Notes: generated by a model from the letters alone, not told the origin. 64,000 bases of DNA from Buttiauxella agrestis (GCF_900446255.1 NZ_UIGI01000001.1:2754763-2818762); one strand, 5' to 3'; numbered from the stretch's first letter, positions 21,970-30,205 are shown. Program-made: numbers and translations.

Positions 21970-23949
21970 ATGAGACTTACGTTGATCGTCAAAAGTCTTG
22001 CACTGGCGGGGTTACTTTCCTCCACTGCACTGACACCTTTGTTCGCGCAGGAAGCACCCAAAGGTGCCACAGCGTCAACAAAGCAAGCTAACGATGCACT
22101 TTATAACCAGCTTCCTTTCTCCGATAACACCGATTTCACGAATGCCCACAAAGGCTTTATCGCCGCTTTACCTCAGGAGGTGATTAAAGGCGAGCAGGGA
22201 AATGTTATCTGGAACCCGCAACAGTATGCATTTATCAAAGAAGGGGAAAAATCCCCTGACACCGTAAACCCGAGCCTTTGGCGACAGTCTCAGTTGATCA
22301 ACATTAGCGGTCTGTTTGAAGTGACTGAGGGCGTTTACCAGATCCGTAACCTCGATTTATCCAACATGACTATCATAGAGGGTAAAGAAGGGATTACCGT
22401 CGTTGACCCGCTGGTTTCAGCAGAAACAGCAAAAGTCGGCATGGATTTGTACTTCAAAAATCGCGGCAATAAACCTGTCGTCGCCATCATTTATACCCAT
22501 AGCCACGTTGACCACTATGGCGGCGTGCGTGGTGTGGTTGATGAAGCGGATGTGAAATCCGGGAAGGTAAAAGTTTATGCGCCAGCAGGCTTCATGGAAG
22601 CAGCGGTCGCGGAAAACATTATGGCGGGCAATGTCATGAGCCGCCGTGCCAGCTATATGTATGGCAACCTCCTGAAACCTGAAGCCACCGGCCAGGTCGG
22701 CGCGGGTCTGGGCACCACCACCTCAGCGGGTACCGTGACGCTGATTGCCCCAACGAACATCATCGAGAAAGATGGCCAGAAGGAAGTCATTGATGGTCTG
22801 ACTTATGACTTCATGCTGGCACCGGGTTCAGAAGCCCCGTCTGAAATGCTGTGGTATATCGAAGAGAAGAAACTCATCGAAGCCGCAGAGGATGTGACTC
22901 ACACTCTGCACAATACTTACTCCCTGCGCGGCGCGAAAATTCGTGAACCGCTGCCATGGTCGAAATACATCAACGAAGCCATTGTGCGTTGGGGTGACAA
23001 AGCCGAAATCATTATGGCTCAGCACCACTGGCCGACCTGGGGTAACGAAAACGTGGTTGGCCTGCTGAAAAGCCAGCGTGACCTGTATCGTTATATCAAC
23101 GACCAGACCCTGCGCATGGCCAACGAAGGCCTGACACGCGATGAAATTGCTGCCAACTTCAAACTGCCAGACAGCCTGGCGAAAACCTGGGCTAACCGCG
23201 GCTATTACGGCTCCATCAGCCATGACGTGAAAGCGACCTATGTGCTGTATCTCGGCTGGTACGATGGCAACCCGGCAACGCTTGATGAATTACCGCCGGA
23301 AGAAGCGGCTAAGAAATTTGTTGAATACATGGGCGGTGCCGATGCGATTCTTCAGAAAGCGAAAACCGACTTTGACCAGGGTAACTACCGTTGGGTTGCT
23401 CAGGTGGTAAGTAAGGTGGTGTTTGCCGATCCAAATAACCAGAATGCGCGTAACCTGGAAGCGGACGCACTGGAGCAACTGGGTTATCAGGCTGAGTCCG
23501 GCCCATGGCGTAACTTCTACCTGACCGGTGCTCAGGAGCTGCGCAATGGTGTGGTTAAAGGCCCGACGCCGAATACTGCAAGCCCGGATACCGTTCGTGC
23601 GATGACGCCTGAAATGTTCTTCGATTTCCTGGCGGTACATATCAACGGTGAAAAAGCCGGCAATGCCAAAGCGGTATTTAATATCGATCTCGGCAGCGAC
23701 GGCGGCAAGTACAAGCTGGAGCTGGAAAACGGCGTGCTAAACCACACGCCTAATGCAGAAGCGAAAGATGCGGATGCCACGATTGCTCTGAACCGTGACA
23801 CGCTGAATAAAATCATCCTGAAAGAAGAAACCCTGAAGCAGGCTGAAGATAAAGGCGAGGTTAAGGTCACAGGGAATGGTGCGAAGCTCGATGAGATGTT
23901 GGGCTATATGGACAAGTTTGAGTTCTGGTTCAATATCGTTACACCATAA
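21970..23949 (+). CDS. Secreted linear primary alkylsulfatase (SdsA1/YjcS type)
   Basis: Metallo-beta-lactamase-fold sulfatase that would cleave alkyl sulfates such as dodecyl sulfate to alcohol and sulfate in the periplasm. It has 659 residues, close to E. coli YjcS (661) and Pseudomonas SdsA1. A signal peptide covers about residues 1-26, ending LFAQ/A. The binuclear zinc motif THSHVDHYGG gives His177, His179, Asp181 and His182. The C-terminal about 120 residues resemble the SCP2-like domain of these enzymes. In E. coli yjcS is far away; here the gene sits between ydgA and malI. A perfect bidirectional terminator follows. Confidence 0.9.
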   Translation: MRLTLIVKSLALAGLLSSTALTPLFAQEAPKGATASTKQANDALYNQLPFSDNTDFTNAHKGFIAALPQEVIKGEQGNVIWNPQQYAFIKEGEKSPDTVNPSLWRQSQLINISGLFEVTEGVYQIRNLDLSNMTIIEGKEGITVVDPLVSAETAKVGMDLYFKNRGNKPVVAIIYTHSHVDHYGGVRGVVDEADVKSGKVKVYAPAGFMEAAVAENIMAGNVMSRRASYMYGNLLKPEATGQVGAGLGTTTSAGTVTLIAPTNIIEKDGQKEVIDGLTYDFMLAPGSEAPSEMLWYIEEKKLIEAAEDVTHTLHNTYSLRGAKIREPLPWSKYINEAIVRWGDKAEIIMAQHHWPTWGNENVVGLLKSQRDLYRYINDQTLRMANEGLTRDEIAANFKLPDSLAKTWANRGYYGSISHDVKATYVLYLGWYDGNPATLDELPPEEAAKKFVEYMGGADAILQKAKTDFDQGNYRWVAQVVSKVVFADPNNQNARNLEADALEQLGYQAESGPWRNFYLTGAQELRNGVVKGPTPNTASPDTVRAMTPEMFFDFLAVHINGEKAGNAKAVFNIDLGSDGGKYKLELENGVLNHTPNAEAKDADATIALNRDTLNKIILKEETLKQAEDKGEVKVTGNGAKLDEMLGYMDKFEFWFNIVTP

Positions 23950-23952
23950 ATG

Positions 23953-23984
23953 AACACCCTGCGGCAGCGATGCCGCAGGGTGTT
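23953..23984. terminator. Bidirectional terminator between alkylsulfatase and malI
   Basis: A perfect 14-bp stem (AACACCCTGCGGCA and its complement) with loop GCGA lies between two convergent genes. T-rich bases flank it on one side. Confidence 0.88.
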
Positions 23985-24002
23985 TACATCAGGGATATTA
24001 AT

Positions 24003-25037
24003 TTAGTTTTTACGTATCACCAATCTCGCCGGCATAATCTGACTACGAGCTTCTTCGTTATCGTTTTGCACTCGTTTGACAATCCGCTGCCCGGCACTGC
24101 GCCCGATTTCTCGAGCCGGTGTTGACACCCAGGTTAAGGGCAAATCATCCAGTTCGTCGTCCATCACTTCCGCGAAAGCGGCCAGCGCCACGTGCCTGTC
24201 GTAGTAACTGTCGATACTTCCCTCGCCGCTTTGCCGCCCCGCTCGCAGTAAACCAAACCATGCGCCCATTGCCACAATGCTGTTATGGCAAAGCACGGCG
24301 GTAATGGTCGGGTTATGCTGCAACAACGTGGTAATGGCGTCTGCTGCCTTTTTCTGGCTCGGTTCGCATTCAATAATCCACTCGCTGTGGAATGGCAAAC
24401 CGTATTGCAGCAGTGTGGCGCAGTAACCGCCGACGCGTTCGGCGCGAGTTAATGACGAACCGTCGCCACCCAGCCACGCAATCCGCTGGTGCCCGCGTTT
24501 GATTAAATGCTCCGTCACCAGCTGTGCGGCCTGCATGTTATCAGGCCTGATGATATCGGCTTCGTCGAGATAACTGGCGCGGGAGGCAAACACCAGCGGC
24601 AGGTTTTTTTGTTCGGCAATGGCGCGCATATCTGCACCCTGTCCTGCCGCGCCTGCCACAATAATCCCGTCCACGCCCTGCGCCACCAGCATGTCAAAGC
24701 AACGCTGCATATGCTGCCCTTGCGCACCGCTTTGCGTCAGAAACAACAGTTTGCCCTGCTTCTCCAGTTCATCCGTCAGGCCCGCAGTCAGTTCCGCATA
24801 GAAAGGGTTACAAAGATCGCGCACGATCAAACCAATCACACCGCTTTGACCGCCACGCAATGAAACGGCTTGCCGGTTACGCACAAATCCTAATTTTTCG
24901 ATGGCTTCATTCACGCGTATCCCGGTCGCCGGAGAAATGCGACCTTTGCCGCTAAGCACCAGTGAAACTGTCGTGACAGAAACCCCTGCGGCTTCAGCGA
25001 CTTCGTGAATGGTTATTTTCTTTTCTTGAATCGTCAT
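24003..25037 (-). CDS. malI: Maltose regulon repressor MalI
   Basis: LacI-family repressor of malX-malY and of itself, 344 residues (E. coli 342). The N-terminal helix-turn-helix reads KITIHEVAEAAGVSVTTVSLVLSGKG, and a periplasmic-binding-protein-like effector domain follows. It is divergent from malX; two copies of the MalI operator lie between them. Neighbouring genes and N-terminal sequence support MalI over other LacI-family members. Confidence 0.93.
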   Translation of the reverse strand: MTIQEKKITIHEVAEAAGVSVTTVSLVLSGKGRISPATGIRVNEAIEKLGFVRNRQAVSLRGGQSGVIGLIVRDLCNPFYAELTAGLTDELEKQGKLLFLTQSGAQGQHMQRCFDMLVAQGVDGIIVAGAAGQGADMRAIAEQKNLPLVFASRASYLDEADIIRPDNMQAAQLVTEHLIKRGHQRIAWLGGDGSSLTRAERVGGYCATLLQYGLPFHSEWIIECEPSQKKAADAITTLLQHNPTITAVLCHNSIVAMGAWFGLLRAGRQSGEGSIDSYYDRHVALAAFAEVMDDELDDLPLTWVSTPAREIGRSAGQRIVKRVQNDNEEARSQIMPARLVIRKN

Positions 25038-25071
25038 TAGTCAGACGAATCCTCCATGAAGCAAATTGGGT

Positions 25072-25087
25072 GATAAAACGTTTAACC
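25072..25087. promoter_or_regulatory. MalI operator, copy near malI
   Basis: GATAAAACGTTTAACC matches the MalI palindrome GATAAAACGTTTTATC at 13 of 16 bases; one half is degenerate. It lies 35 bases upstream of the malI start. Confidence 0.8.
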
Positions 25088-25125
25088 CGTATGAGCATAT
25101 TAGGCACTGTACTGCGCTTTGGATC

Positions 25126-25141
25126 TGTGAACTAACACGCA
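25126..25141. promoter_or_regulatory. Possible CRP site between malI and malX
   Basis: TGTGAACTAACACGCA has a perfect TGTGA half and a weak second half. It lies between the two MalI operators. CRP activation of the malX and malI promoters is known in E. coli. Confidence 0.45.
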
Positions 25142-25150
25142 ATAAAGCTT

Positions 25151-25166
25151 GGTAAAACGTTTTATC
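25151..25166. promoter_or_regulatory. MalI operator, copy near malX
   Basis: GGTAAAACGTTTTATC matches the MalI palindrome at 15 of 16 bases and lies 55 bases before the malX start. Confidence 0.88.
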
Positions 25167-25221
25167 ATCCGTCTCGTTTTGTACCACTACTCATTTATTA
25201 ACCAGGGTTAAAGGAGTCGTT

Positions 25222-26814
25222 ATGGCGGCTAATACACCACAAAAAATTACGCTTTGGGAGTTTTTTCAAAACCTTGGCAAAACGTTTATGTTGCCAGTGG
25301 CATTGTTGTCATTCTGCGGCATCATGCTCGGTATCGGCAGTTCACTAAGTAGTCACGATGTTGTTACATTACTTCCGACATTAGGTAATCCCGTTTTACA
25401 ACTGATTTTCACCTGGATGGGCAAAGTCGGTTCGTTTGCATTTAGTTTCCTGCCAATCATGTTTTGTATCGCCATCCCACTTGGCCTTGCACGTGAAAAC
25501 AAAGGTGTTGCAGCGTTTGCCGGTTTTGTCGGTTACGCGGTAATGAACCTGGCGGTGAACTTCTGGCTAACCGCCAAAGGCATTCTGCCTACCACTGACG
25601 CAGCAATCCTGAAAGCGAACAACATTCAAAATATCCTGGGTATTCAGTCTATTGATACCGGTATTTTGGGTGCGGTCATTGTCGGGATCATCGTTTTCCT
25701 GCTTCACGAACGTTTCCACAATGTACGCCTGCCAGATGCTTTAGCCTTCTTCGGCGGTACGCGCTTTGTGCCAATCATTACTACCGTCGTTATGGGGCTG
25801 GTAGGTCTGGTTATCCCGTTGATTTGGCCTGTTTTTGCAGCCGGGATCAACGCACTGGGCAATATGATCAACAGCGCAGGCATGTTTGGACCGATGATCT
25901 TCGGGACGGGCGAGCGTTTATTACTGCCATTTGGCTTGCACCACATCCTTGTTGCGCTGATTCGCTTTACGGATGCTGGCGGCACGATGGATGTTTGTGG
26001 TCACAGCGTCAGCGGCGCATTGACCATCTTCCAGGCGCAGTTGAGTTGCCCGAGTGTTCATGGGTTCTCCGAAAGTGCGACCCGCTTCCTTTCTCAGGGT
26101 AAAATGCCTGCCTTCCTCGGGGGTTTGCCTGGTGCTGCACTGGCGATGTATCACTGTGCTCGCCCGGAAAACCGTCATAAAATTAAAGGCCTGCTGATTT
26201 CTGGTGTGATCGCTTGTGTGATTGGCGGCACCACTGAACCGCTTGAGTTCCTGTTCTTGTTCGTGGCTCCGGTTCTGTATGTTATCCACGCGTTATTGAC
26301 CGGCCTTGGCTTTACCATCATGGCTGTTCTTGGCGTGACAATCGGCAATACCGATGGCAACGTTATCGACTTTGTGGTGTTTGGTATCCTGCACGGTCTG
26401 GCAACGAAATGGTATCTGGTGCCAGTGGTTGCAGCTATCTGGTTTGCGGCGTACTACGCCATCTTCCGCTTCGCCATTACTCGCTTCAATATCAAAACGC
26501 CAGGCCGCGATATTGATACCACCACCAGCGCTGAAAAAGCCATCGCCGGTCAGGTCGGTAAATCTGGCTACAATGTCCCAGCGATGTTGGCTGCCCTCGG
26601 CGGCGCGGATAATATTGTCTCACTCGACAACTGCATCACTCGTCTGCGTATGTCGGTGAAAGATATGGCTTTGGTGGACAGTGCTGCATTGAAAAATCTG
26701 CGCGCAATTGGTGTCGTGCAACTCAACCAGCATAATCTGCAAGTGGTGATTGGGCCGCAGGTCCAGTCGGTGAAAGATGAAATGGCGCATCTGATGCAAA
26801 CAGCTCAGGCGTAA
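25222..26814 (+). CDS. malX: PTS enzyme IICB, maltose/glucose-type MalX
   Basis: Phosphotransferase-system permease of 530 residues, the E. coli MalX length, reported to carry glucose and maltose. The IIC membrane domain fills about residues 1-425 and contains the glucose-family motifs GTRFVPII and IGGTTEPLEFLFLF. A linker leads to the IIB domain, where the phosphorylated cysteine is Cys471 in LDNCITRLRMS. No IIA domain is encoded, so Crr would supply it. AAGGAG precedes the ATG. malY follows. Confidence 0.96.
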   Translation: MAANTPQKITLWEFFQNLGKTFMLPVALLSFCGIMLGIGSSLSSHDVVTLLPTLGNPVLQLIFTWMGKVGSFAFSFLPIMFCIAIPLGLARENKGVAAFAGFVGYAVMNLAVNFWLTAKGILPTTDAAILKANNIQNILGIQSIDTGILGAVIVGIIVFLLHERFHNVRLPDALAFFGGTRFVPIITTVVMGLVGLVIPLIWPVFAAGINALGNMINSAGMFGPMIFGTGERLLLPFGLHHILVALIRFTDAGGTMDVCGHSVSGALTIFQAQLSCPSVHGFSESATRFLSQGKMPAFLGGLPGAALAMYHCARPENRHKIKGLLISGVIACVIGGTTEPLEFLFLFVAPVLYVIHALLTGLGFTIMAVLGVTIGNTDGNVIDFVVFGILHGLATKWYLVPVVAAIWFAAYYAIFRFAITRFNIKTPGRDIDTTTSAEKAIAGQVGKSGYNVPAMLAALGGADNIVSLDNCITRLRMSVKDMALVDSAALKNLRAIGVVQLNQHNLQVVIGPQVQSVKDEMAHLMQTAQA

Positions 26815-26822
26815 ATCACAAT

Positions 26823-26844
26823 GGGCGCTGCGGCGCCCTTTGTT
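26823..26844 (+). other. Intercistronic hairpin malX-malY
   Basis: GGGCGC, loop TGCG, GCGCCC followed by TTTGTT. It is a weak terminator-like structure that could lower malY expression relative to malX. Confidence 0.5.
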
Positions 26845-26870
26845 GCAAGATGATATTGTTGCGAGGTGAT

Positions 26871-28043
26871 ATGTTCGATTTCTCCACCCCCGTTGACCGT
26901 CACGGAACCTGGTGTACCCAGTGGGATTATGTCGCAGACCGTTTCGGTGCCGCCGATCTCCTGCCCTTCACTATCTCCGATATGGATTTCCCTACCGCTC
27001 CGGTCATTCTCGACGCTCTGCAAAAACGGTTGTCTCACGGCGTCTTAGGCTATAGCCGCTGGAAGAATGAAGAGTTCCTCGGGGCGATTGCGCACTGGTA
27101 CAGCGTCCGTTTTAACAGCGTCATTGATAAAGAATCGGTGGTGTACGGCCCGTCAGTGATTTATATGGTTTCACAGTTGATTCGCCAGTGGTCAGAACCA
27201 GGCGACGCCGTGCTTATCCACACTCCGGCCTACGACGCATTTTATAAAGCCATCGAGGGTAACAAGCGCCAGGTGTTTAGCGCGCCGCTGCATAAAACCG
27301 AAAGCGGCTGGATGTGCGACATGGCAGCGCTTGAAGCACAACTGGCAAAGCCTGAATGCAAAATCATGCTGCTGTGCAGCCCACAAAACCCAACCGGTAA
27401 AGTCTGGACGCGCGCGGAACTCGATACCATGGCAACGCTTTGCGAACGCCACGATGTGCGCGTCATTAGCGATGAAATCCATATGGATATGGTGTGGGAA
27501 GGCCACCGTCATACCCCGTGGAATGAAGTCGGGAAAGGCCAGTGGGCTCTGTTCACTTCGGGTTCCAAAAGCTTCAACATTCCGGCGTTAACGGGGGCAT
27601 ATGGCCTGATTAATGACGCCGATGAACGTCAAAAATACCTGAGTGTGCTGAAAGGCCAGGACGGTCTATCCTCACCCGCCATTCTTGCGGTGATTGCCCA
27701 TATTGCGGCTTATCAGGAAGGCGCGGCATGGCTGGATGAACTGCGGACTTACCTGCAAAGTAATCTGCGTTTTGTGGCCGATGCGCTCAACAGTGAGTTT
27801 GCGCAACTGAACTGGCAACCGCCAGAGTCAACGTATCTGGCGTGGATTGATTTACGCCCGCTGGGTATTGATGACAATGCGCTGCAAACGGCGTTAATTG
27901 AGCAACAAAAAGTCGCCATCATGCCGGGATATACCTACGGCGAGGAAGGGAAAGGCTTCGTGCGCCTGAATGCCGGTTGCCCGCGAGTGAAGCTTGAAGA
28001 GGGCGTGAAACGCCTGATTGCGGCGATTAAGTCACTGCAATAG
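26871..28043 (+). CDS. malY: Cystathionine beta-lyase / maltose regulon modulator MalY
   Basis: PLP-dependent enzyme of 390 residues, the E. coli length. It has C-S lyase activity, and in E. coli it also binds MalT and lowers maltose-gene expression. The PLP lysine is in LFTSGSKSFNIPALTGAYG. Other class I aminotransferase-fold landmarks are CSPQNPTGKVW and ISDEIHMDMVW. The start MFDFSTPVDRHGTWCTQWDY at 26871 is preceded by GCGAGGTG and matches E. coli; a longer frame opens at 26850. It is in an operon with malX. Confidence 0.95.
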   Translation: MFDFSTPVDRHGTWCTQWDYVADRFGAADLLPFTISDMDFPTAPVILDALQKRLSHGVLGYSRWKNEEFLGAIAHWYSVRFNSVIDKESVVYGPSVIYMVSQLIRQWSEPGDAVLIHTPAYDAFYKAIEGNKRQVFSAPLHKTESGWMCDMAALEAQLAKPECKIMLLCSPQNPTGKVWTRAELDTMATLCERHDVRVISDEIHMDMVWEGHRHTPWNEVGKGQWALFTSGSKSFNIPALTGAYGLINDADERQKYLSVLKGQDGLSSPAILAVIAHIAAYQEGAAWLDELRTYLQSNLRFVADALNSEFAQLNWQPPESTYLAWIDLRPLGIDDNALQTALIEQQKVAIMPGYTYGEEGKGFVRLNAGCPRVKLEEGVKRLIAAIKSLQ

Positions 28044-28084
28044 CATTACTTAGAAAATAAGGGGAGGAAACTCCCCTGGCTCTG

Positions 28085-28161
28085 CGTAGGTCGGATAAGC
28101 GATAGCGCCATCCGACAACACTGGCGAAAATGGTGGATGATGCTATCGCTTATCCCTCCTA
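28085..28161. repeat. REP/BIME element, two inverted REP units
   Basis: CGTAGGTCGGATAAGCGATA and, in inverse orientation, a unit ending TATCGCTTATCCCTCCTAC are REP (palindromic unit) sequences of the enterobacterial type. The pair is located 42 bases after malY. Related units lie at 38301, 42040 and 58866. Confidence 0.85.
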
Positions 28162-28592
28162 CAAAACCCGTTTATCACCTTTGTCAGCAATCAGCTAGGA
28201 GGCCACTTCCCTTTTAACGTGCGCAACATAGCTTTTTGGACGCATTTGTTTTTATAATTCCACACACCTACTTTTAATACAGTAACTTACCGTAGCGGAC
28301 CGCACTCATACGCCACATGCTGCTTAAAGTCACCCCGAGTCATGCCTACCTTGCCGCACGTCGCTTGGCACAAAAATGTCACACCATTGCCACCACGCAA
28401 TTAAATCTGTAGTGGGCAAGAAAACTAACCACGACATTAGCCGTAATATCTGACAGTTAACTTTGCTCCAGGCGTAAATTATCCCCACAGGCAAGCTGCG
28501 GTAAGTTTTTGATCACATAGCAAAATGGTACTATTGCTGGTTCGTAATGTAGGTTTTACGATGCCAGTCCGCACACGAAGGAGAAATCAGTA
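28162..28592. other. Gene-poor start of accessory patch
   Basis: No full gene is visible. A 31-codon frame at 28317-28412 (starting MLLKVTPSHAYLAARRLAQ) is unrecognised and could be a remnant. Near the end lies an Arc-operator-like sequence in front of the decayed Arc-family gene. In E. coli malY and add are close neighbours, so this stretch and what follows to about 30150 is extra DNA. Confidence 0.45.
28517..28534 (+). promoter_or_regulatory. Arc-operator-like promoter element
   Basis: ATAG-N8-TACTAT has the same outline as the phage P22 Arc operator, where TACTAT also serves as the -10 element. It lies 59 bases before the start of the decayed Arc-family gene. Autoregulation is inferred from resemblance only. 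Confidence 0.35.
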
Positions 28593-28842
28593 ATGCCATA
28601 TAAAGAGTAAGAATCTCAGTTCCATTTGCGATTACCTTACGAAGTACACGCAAAGAGCAACGATGTATAACCGCTCACTAAACGCCGAAATTCTGGCGAC
28701 TAATGAAGACTCACTGGCAAGACCTTCTCCTGTGCTTGGGTATAGCGATGACGCAGAGCGCCTAGTAGATGTATAATCCGAGTCTGTGAAGAAAATGATT
28801 TTTAAAGCACCTACAGAAATTTATAGCAAGGATAAGAAATGA
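28593..28842 (+). pseudogene. Decayed Arc-family DNA-binding protein
   Basis: A strong AAGGAG ribosome-binding site precedes ATG 28593. The frame reads MPYKE, stop (28608-28610), then ESQFHLRLPYEVHAKSN, which is the beta-strand start of Arc/Mnt ribbon-helix-helix repressors. After a frameshift with likely loss of bases, the +1 frame at about 28663 reads NRSLNAEILATNEDSLARP, the helix part of the same fold. A second stop at 28774-28776 is followed in frame by SESVKKMIFKAPTEIYSKDK and a final stop overlapping the next gene's ATG. Three lesions make it non-functional. Intact relatives are phage repressors, so the patch probably comes from a prophage. Confidence 0.72.
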
Positions 28843-29174
28843 AAGCTCTTGTTGCTCTAGTTTTAATTTTCTCATCAGCATTTGTGCATGCAACTATGCG
28901 AGAAATGCAAACTGGAAACGATATGCTTTACAATATTAATCAAGCAAAGAAAGGCGATAGTTTTACTTCTATGTATATATCTGGATACATGAGAGGTATT
29001 TCTGATTACGCTCTGATTATTGGGGGTATATGCCCTCCTGATGGAGTTGATATGGACCAATACATCGACATAGTTGCCGATTATTTGAACAAAAATCCAA
29101 TTAACCGTAACGAGCCATCTTCTATATTGGCGGCTGTAGCTATGGGAAAAGCTTTCCCATGTAAGAAAAAATAA
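28839..29174 (+). CDS. Rap1a/Tai-like immunity family protein (secreted)
   Basis: Protein of 111 residues with a signal peptide of about 18 residues (MKALVALVLIFSSAFVHA). The mature part has the pattern typical of the Rap1a/Tai family: G-x-I-x-D-Y near residue 54, then ICPPDGVDMDQYIDIVADYL and a C-terminal AFPC with two conserved Cys. Rap1a and Tai proteins are periplasmic immunity proteins against amidase effectors of type VI secretion; small members also occur in phages. No effector or secretion gene is present in the window. The ATG overlaps the stop of the decayed repressor frame (ATGA) and follows AAGGA. Base composition is more AT-rich than its neighbours. Confidence 0.68.
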   Translation: MKALVALVLIFSSAFVHATMREMQTGNDMLYNINQAKKGDSFTSMYISGYMRGISDYALIIGGICPPDGVDMDQYIDIVADYLNKNPINRNEPSSILAAVAMGKAFPCKKK

Positions 29175-29216
29175 CAGGTCACTGACCTGGCATCGCATTT
29201 GCCTATTGGGGATATA

Positions 29217-29450
29217 ATGAAGAAGATTTTACTAATTTCCGCCGCCATATTTGCTTTGGCTGCATGCACTACTACGACTGAGATAAATCGTGGCGAAGGT
29301 AAGAAACAATTCTTGATTGCTTGTGGAGCATCGACTCCCTGGAGCACCTGCTACGACAAGGCCAATGAGGTTTGTCCGTCTGGTTATAACGATGTCTCTA
29401 AATCTGGTGGCTTTAACCGCAAAGAATTAACAGTAGAATGCATGAAATAA
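29217..29450 (+). CDS. Small lipoprotein of unknown function
   Basis: A 77-residue protein beginning MKKILLISAAIFALAACTTT, a lipoprotein signal peptide with lipobox LAAC and predicted lipidated Cys at about residue 17. The mature part contains four more Cys and the segment CYDKANEVCPSGYNDVS, a pattern seen in small proteobacterial lipoproteins. The start at 29217 is chosen over 29199 because only it begins the signal peptide directly; GGGGAT precedes it. It is 42 bases after the Rap1a-like gene, so they may be one operon. Function is unknown. Confidence 0.65.
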   Translation: MKKILLISAAIFALAACTTTTEINRGEGKKQFLIACGASTPWSTCYDKANEVCPSGYNDVSKSGGFNRKELTVECMK

Positions 29451-29478
29451 CTTCAATTTTAAAATGCAGGTGATAGGC

Positions 29479-29886
29479 ATGAAGAAGATTTTAATCGTTG
29501 CAACTTTCTACCTTCCGGTGGCAGTTTCAGCAGCATCTATTGCTGAGTATCAAAACAAATGCGAGCAGCAGTTTAATAAGTTCCCCGAGATGGTTTCATG
29601 CCTGACCAGTAACATCAAATCAGATAGCTTCTATGCAACAGATCCGGACGCGAAGCTGTATGCTGCTCAGGCAAATAGCCTGGCTGGAAAGGTGAAGCGA
29701 AAATCCATGTACGAAGAAGATGCAGTGCTTGAGCTGCAACAGGACTACACGGACATGAATAATCGCTATCAGGCGAAACAGAGCGCAGAGCCAAAGGACA
29801 ATTCATTTATCTCAATCATTAAAGACAGATTGCATAATGGAAATGCTCCGCGCCAAAATCAAACCACGATTATAAATACTCAATAG
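29479..29886 (+). CDS. Small exported protein of unknown function
   Basis: A 135-residue protein starting MKKILIVATFYLPVAVSA, a signal peptide probably cleaved near residue 18. The mature part has two Cys (NKCEQQF and VSCLTSN), suggesting one disulfide, a charged helical middle, and a Gln/Asn-rich end. AGGTGATAGG precedes the ATG at 29479, which is preferred over 29464. I recognise no family. It is third in a row of small exported proteins in the accessory patch. Confidence 0.6.
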   Translation: MKKILIVATFYLPVAVSAASIAEYQNKCEQQFNKFPEMVSCLTSNIKSDSFYATDPDAKLYAAQANSLAGKVKRKSMYEEDAVLELQQDYTDMNNRYQAKQSAEPKDNSFISIIKDRLHNGNAPRQNQTTIINTQ

Positions 29887-29906
29887 CCGTCCATGGCTTC
29901 ATGTAT

Positions 29907-30134
29907 TCATTGCTGAGATGCTTGGTTAGATATTAGTGGCCTCACCATTGTTGAAACCTGATTTAGCGCCTTTTCGTATGCTGGCTTGCTTTCATATACC
30001 CGCATCGTGAGTCAGTAGGCATACTTGGCACCCAACCACTTACCGGAACACTCAAAGAAAATTGACTCTATTTTTTCAACTAATGGAACAGAAATGTCCC
30101 ATGCAGCAGACGTGCTGAAAATATCAGGAAGTTA
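29907..30134 (-). pseudogene. Possible coding remnant, reverse strand
   Basis: On the reverse strand one frame runs open from about 30134 to a TGA at 30012-30014, reading in part DISVPLVEKIESIFFECSGK. It continues in the same frame as MRVYESKPAYEKALNQVSTM to TCA 29907-29909. The composition looks protein-like and the two halves are in frame, separated by one stop codon. I recognise no family. It may be a decayed gene of the same insertion. Confidence 0.3.
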
Positions 30135-30157
30135 ACTTATTGTTGCATAGGTTGAAT

Positions 30158-30205
30158 ATGATGTTTTTACATCATGAGTGCGTAGCATTTATAATCTAAC
30201 GCACT
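30158..30205 (+). promoter_or_regulatory. Promoter of add with two inverted repeats
   Basis: TTACAT (30167-30172), a 17-base spacer and a perfect TATAAT (30190-30195) form a strong promoter. The -35 overlaps the inverted repeat ATGATGT-TTTT-ACATCAT (30158-30175). The -10 lies in the loop of a second repeat, AGTGCGT ... ACGCACT (30177-30205). The regulator is not identified. Confidence 0.6.

Noticed and set aside
28317-28412. Small forward frame of 31 codons after the REP pair
   Set aside because: No family recognised, no ribosome-binding site, and it lies in decayed accessory DNA; kept only as a remark in the gap description.
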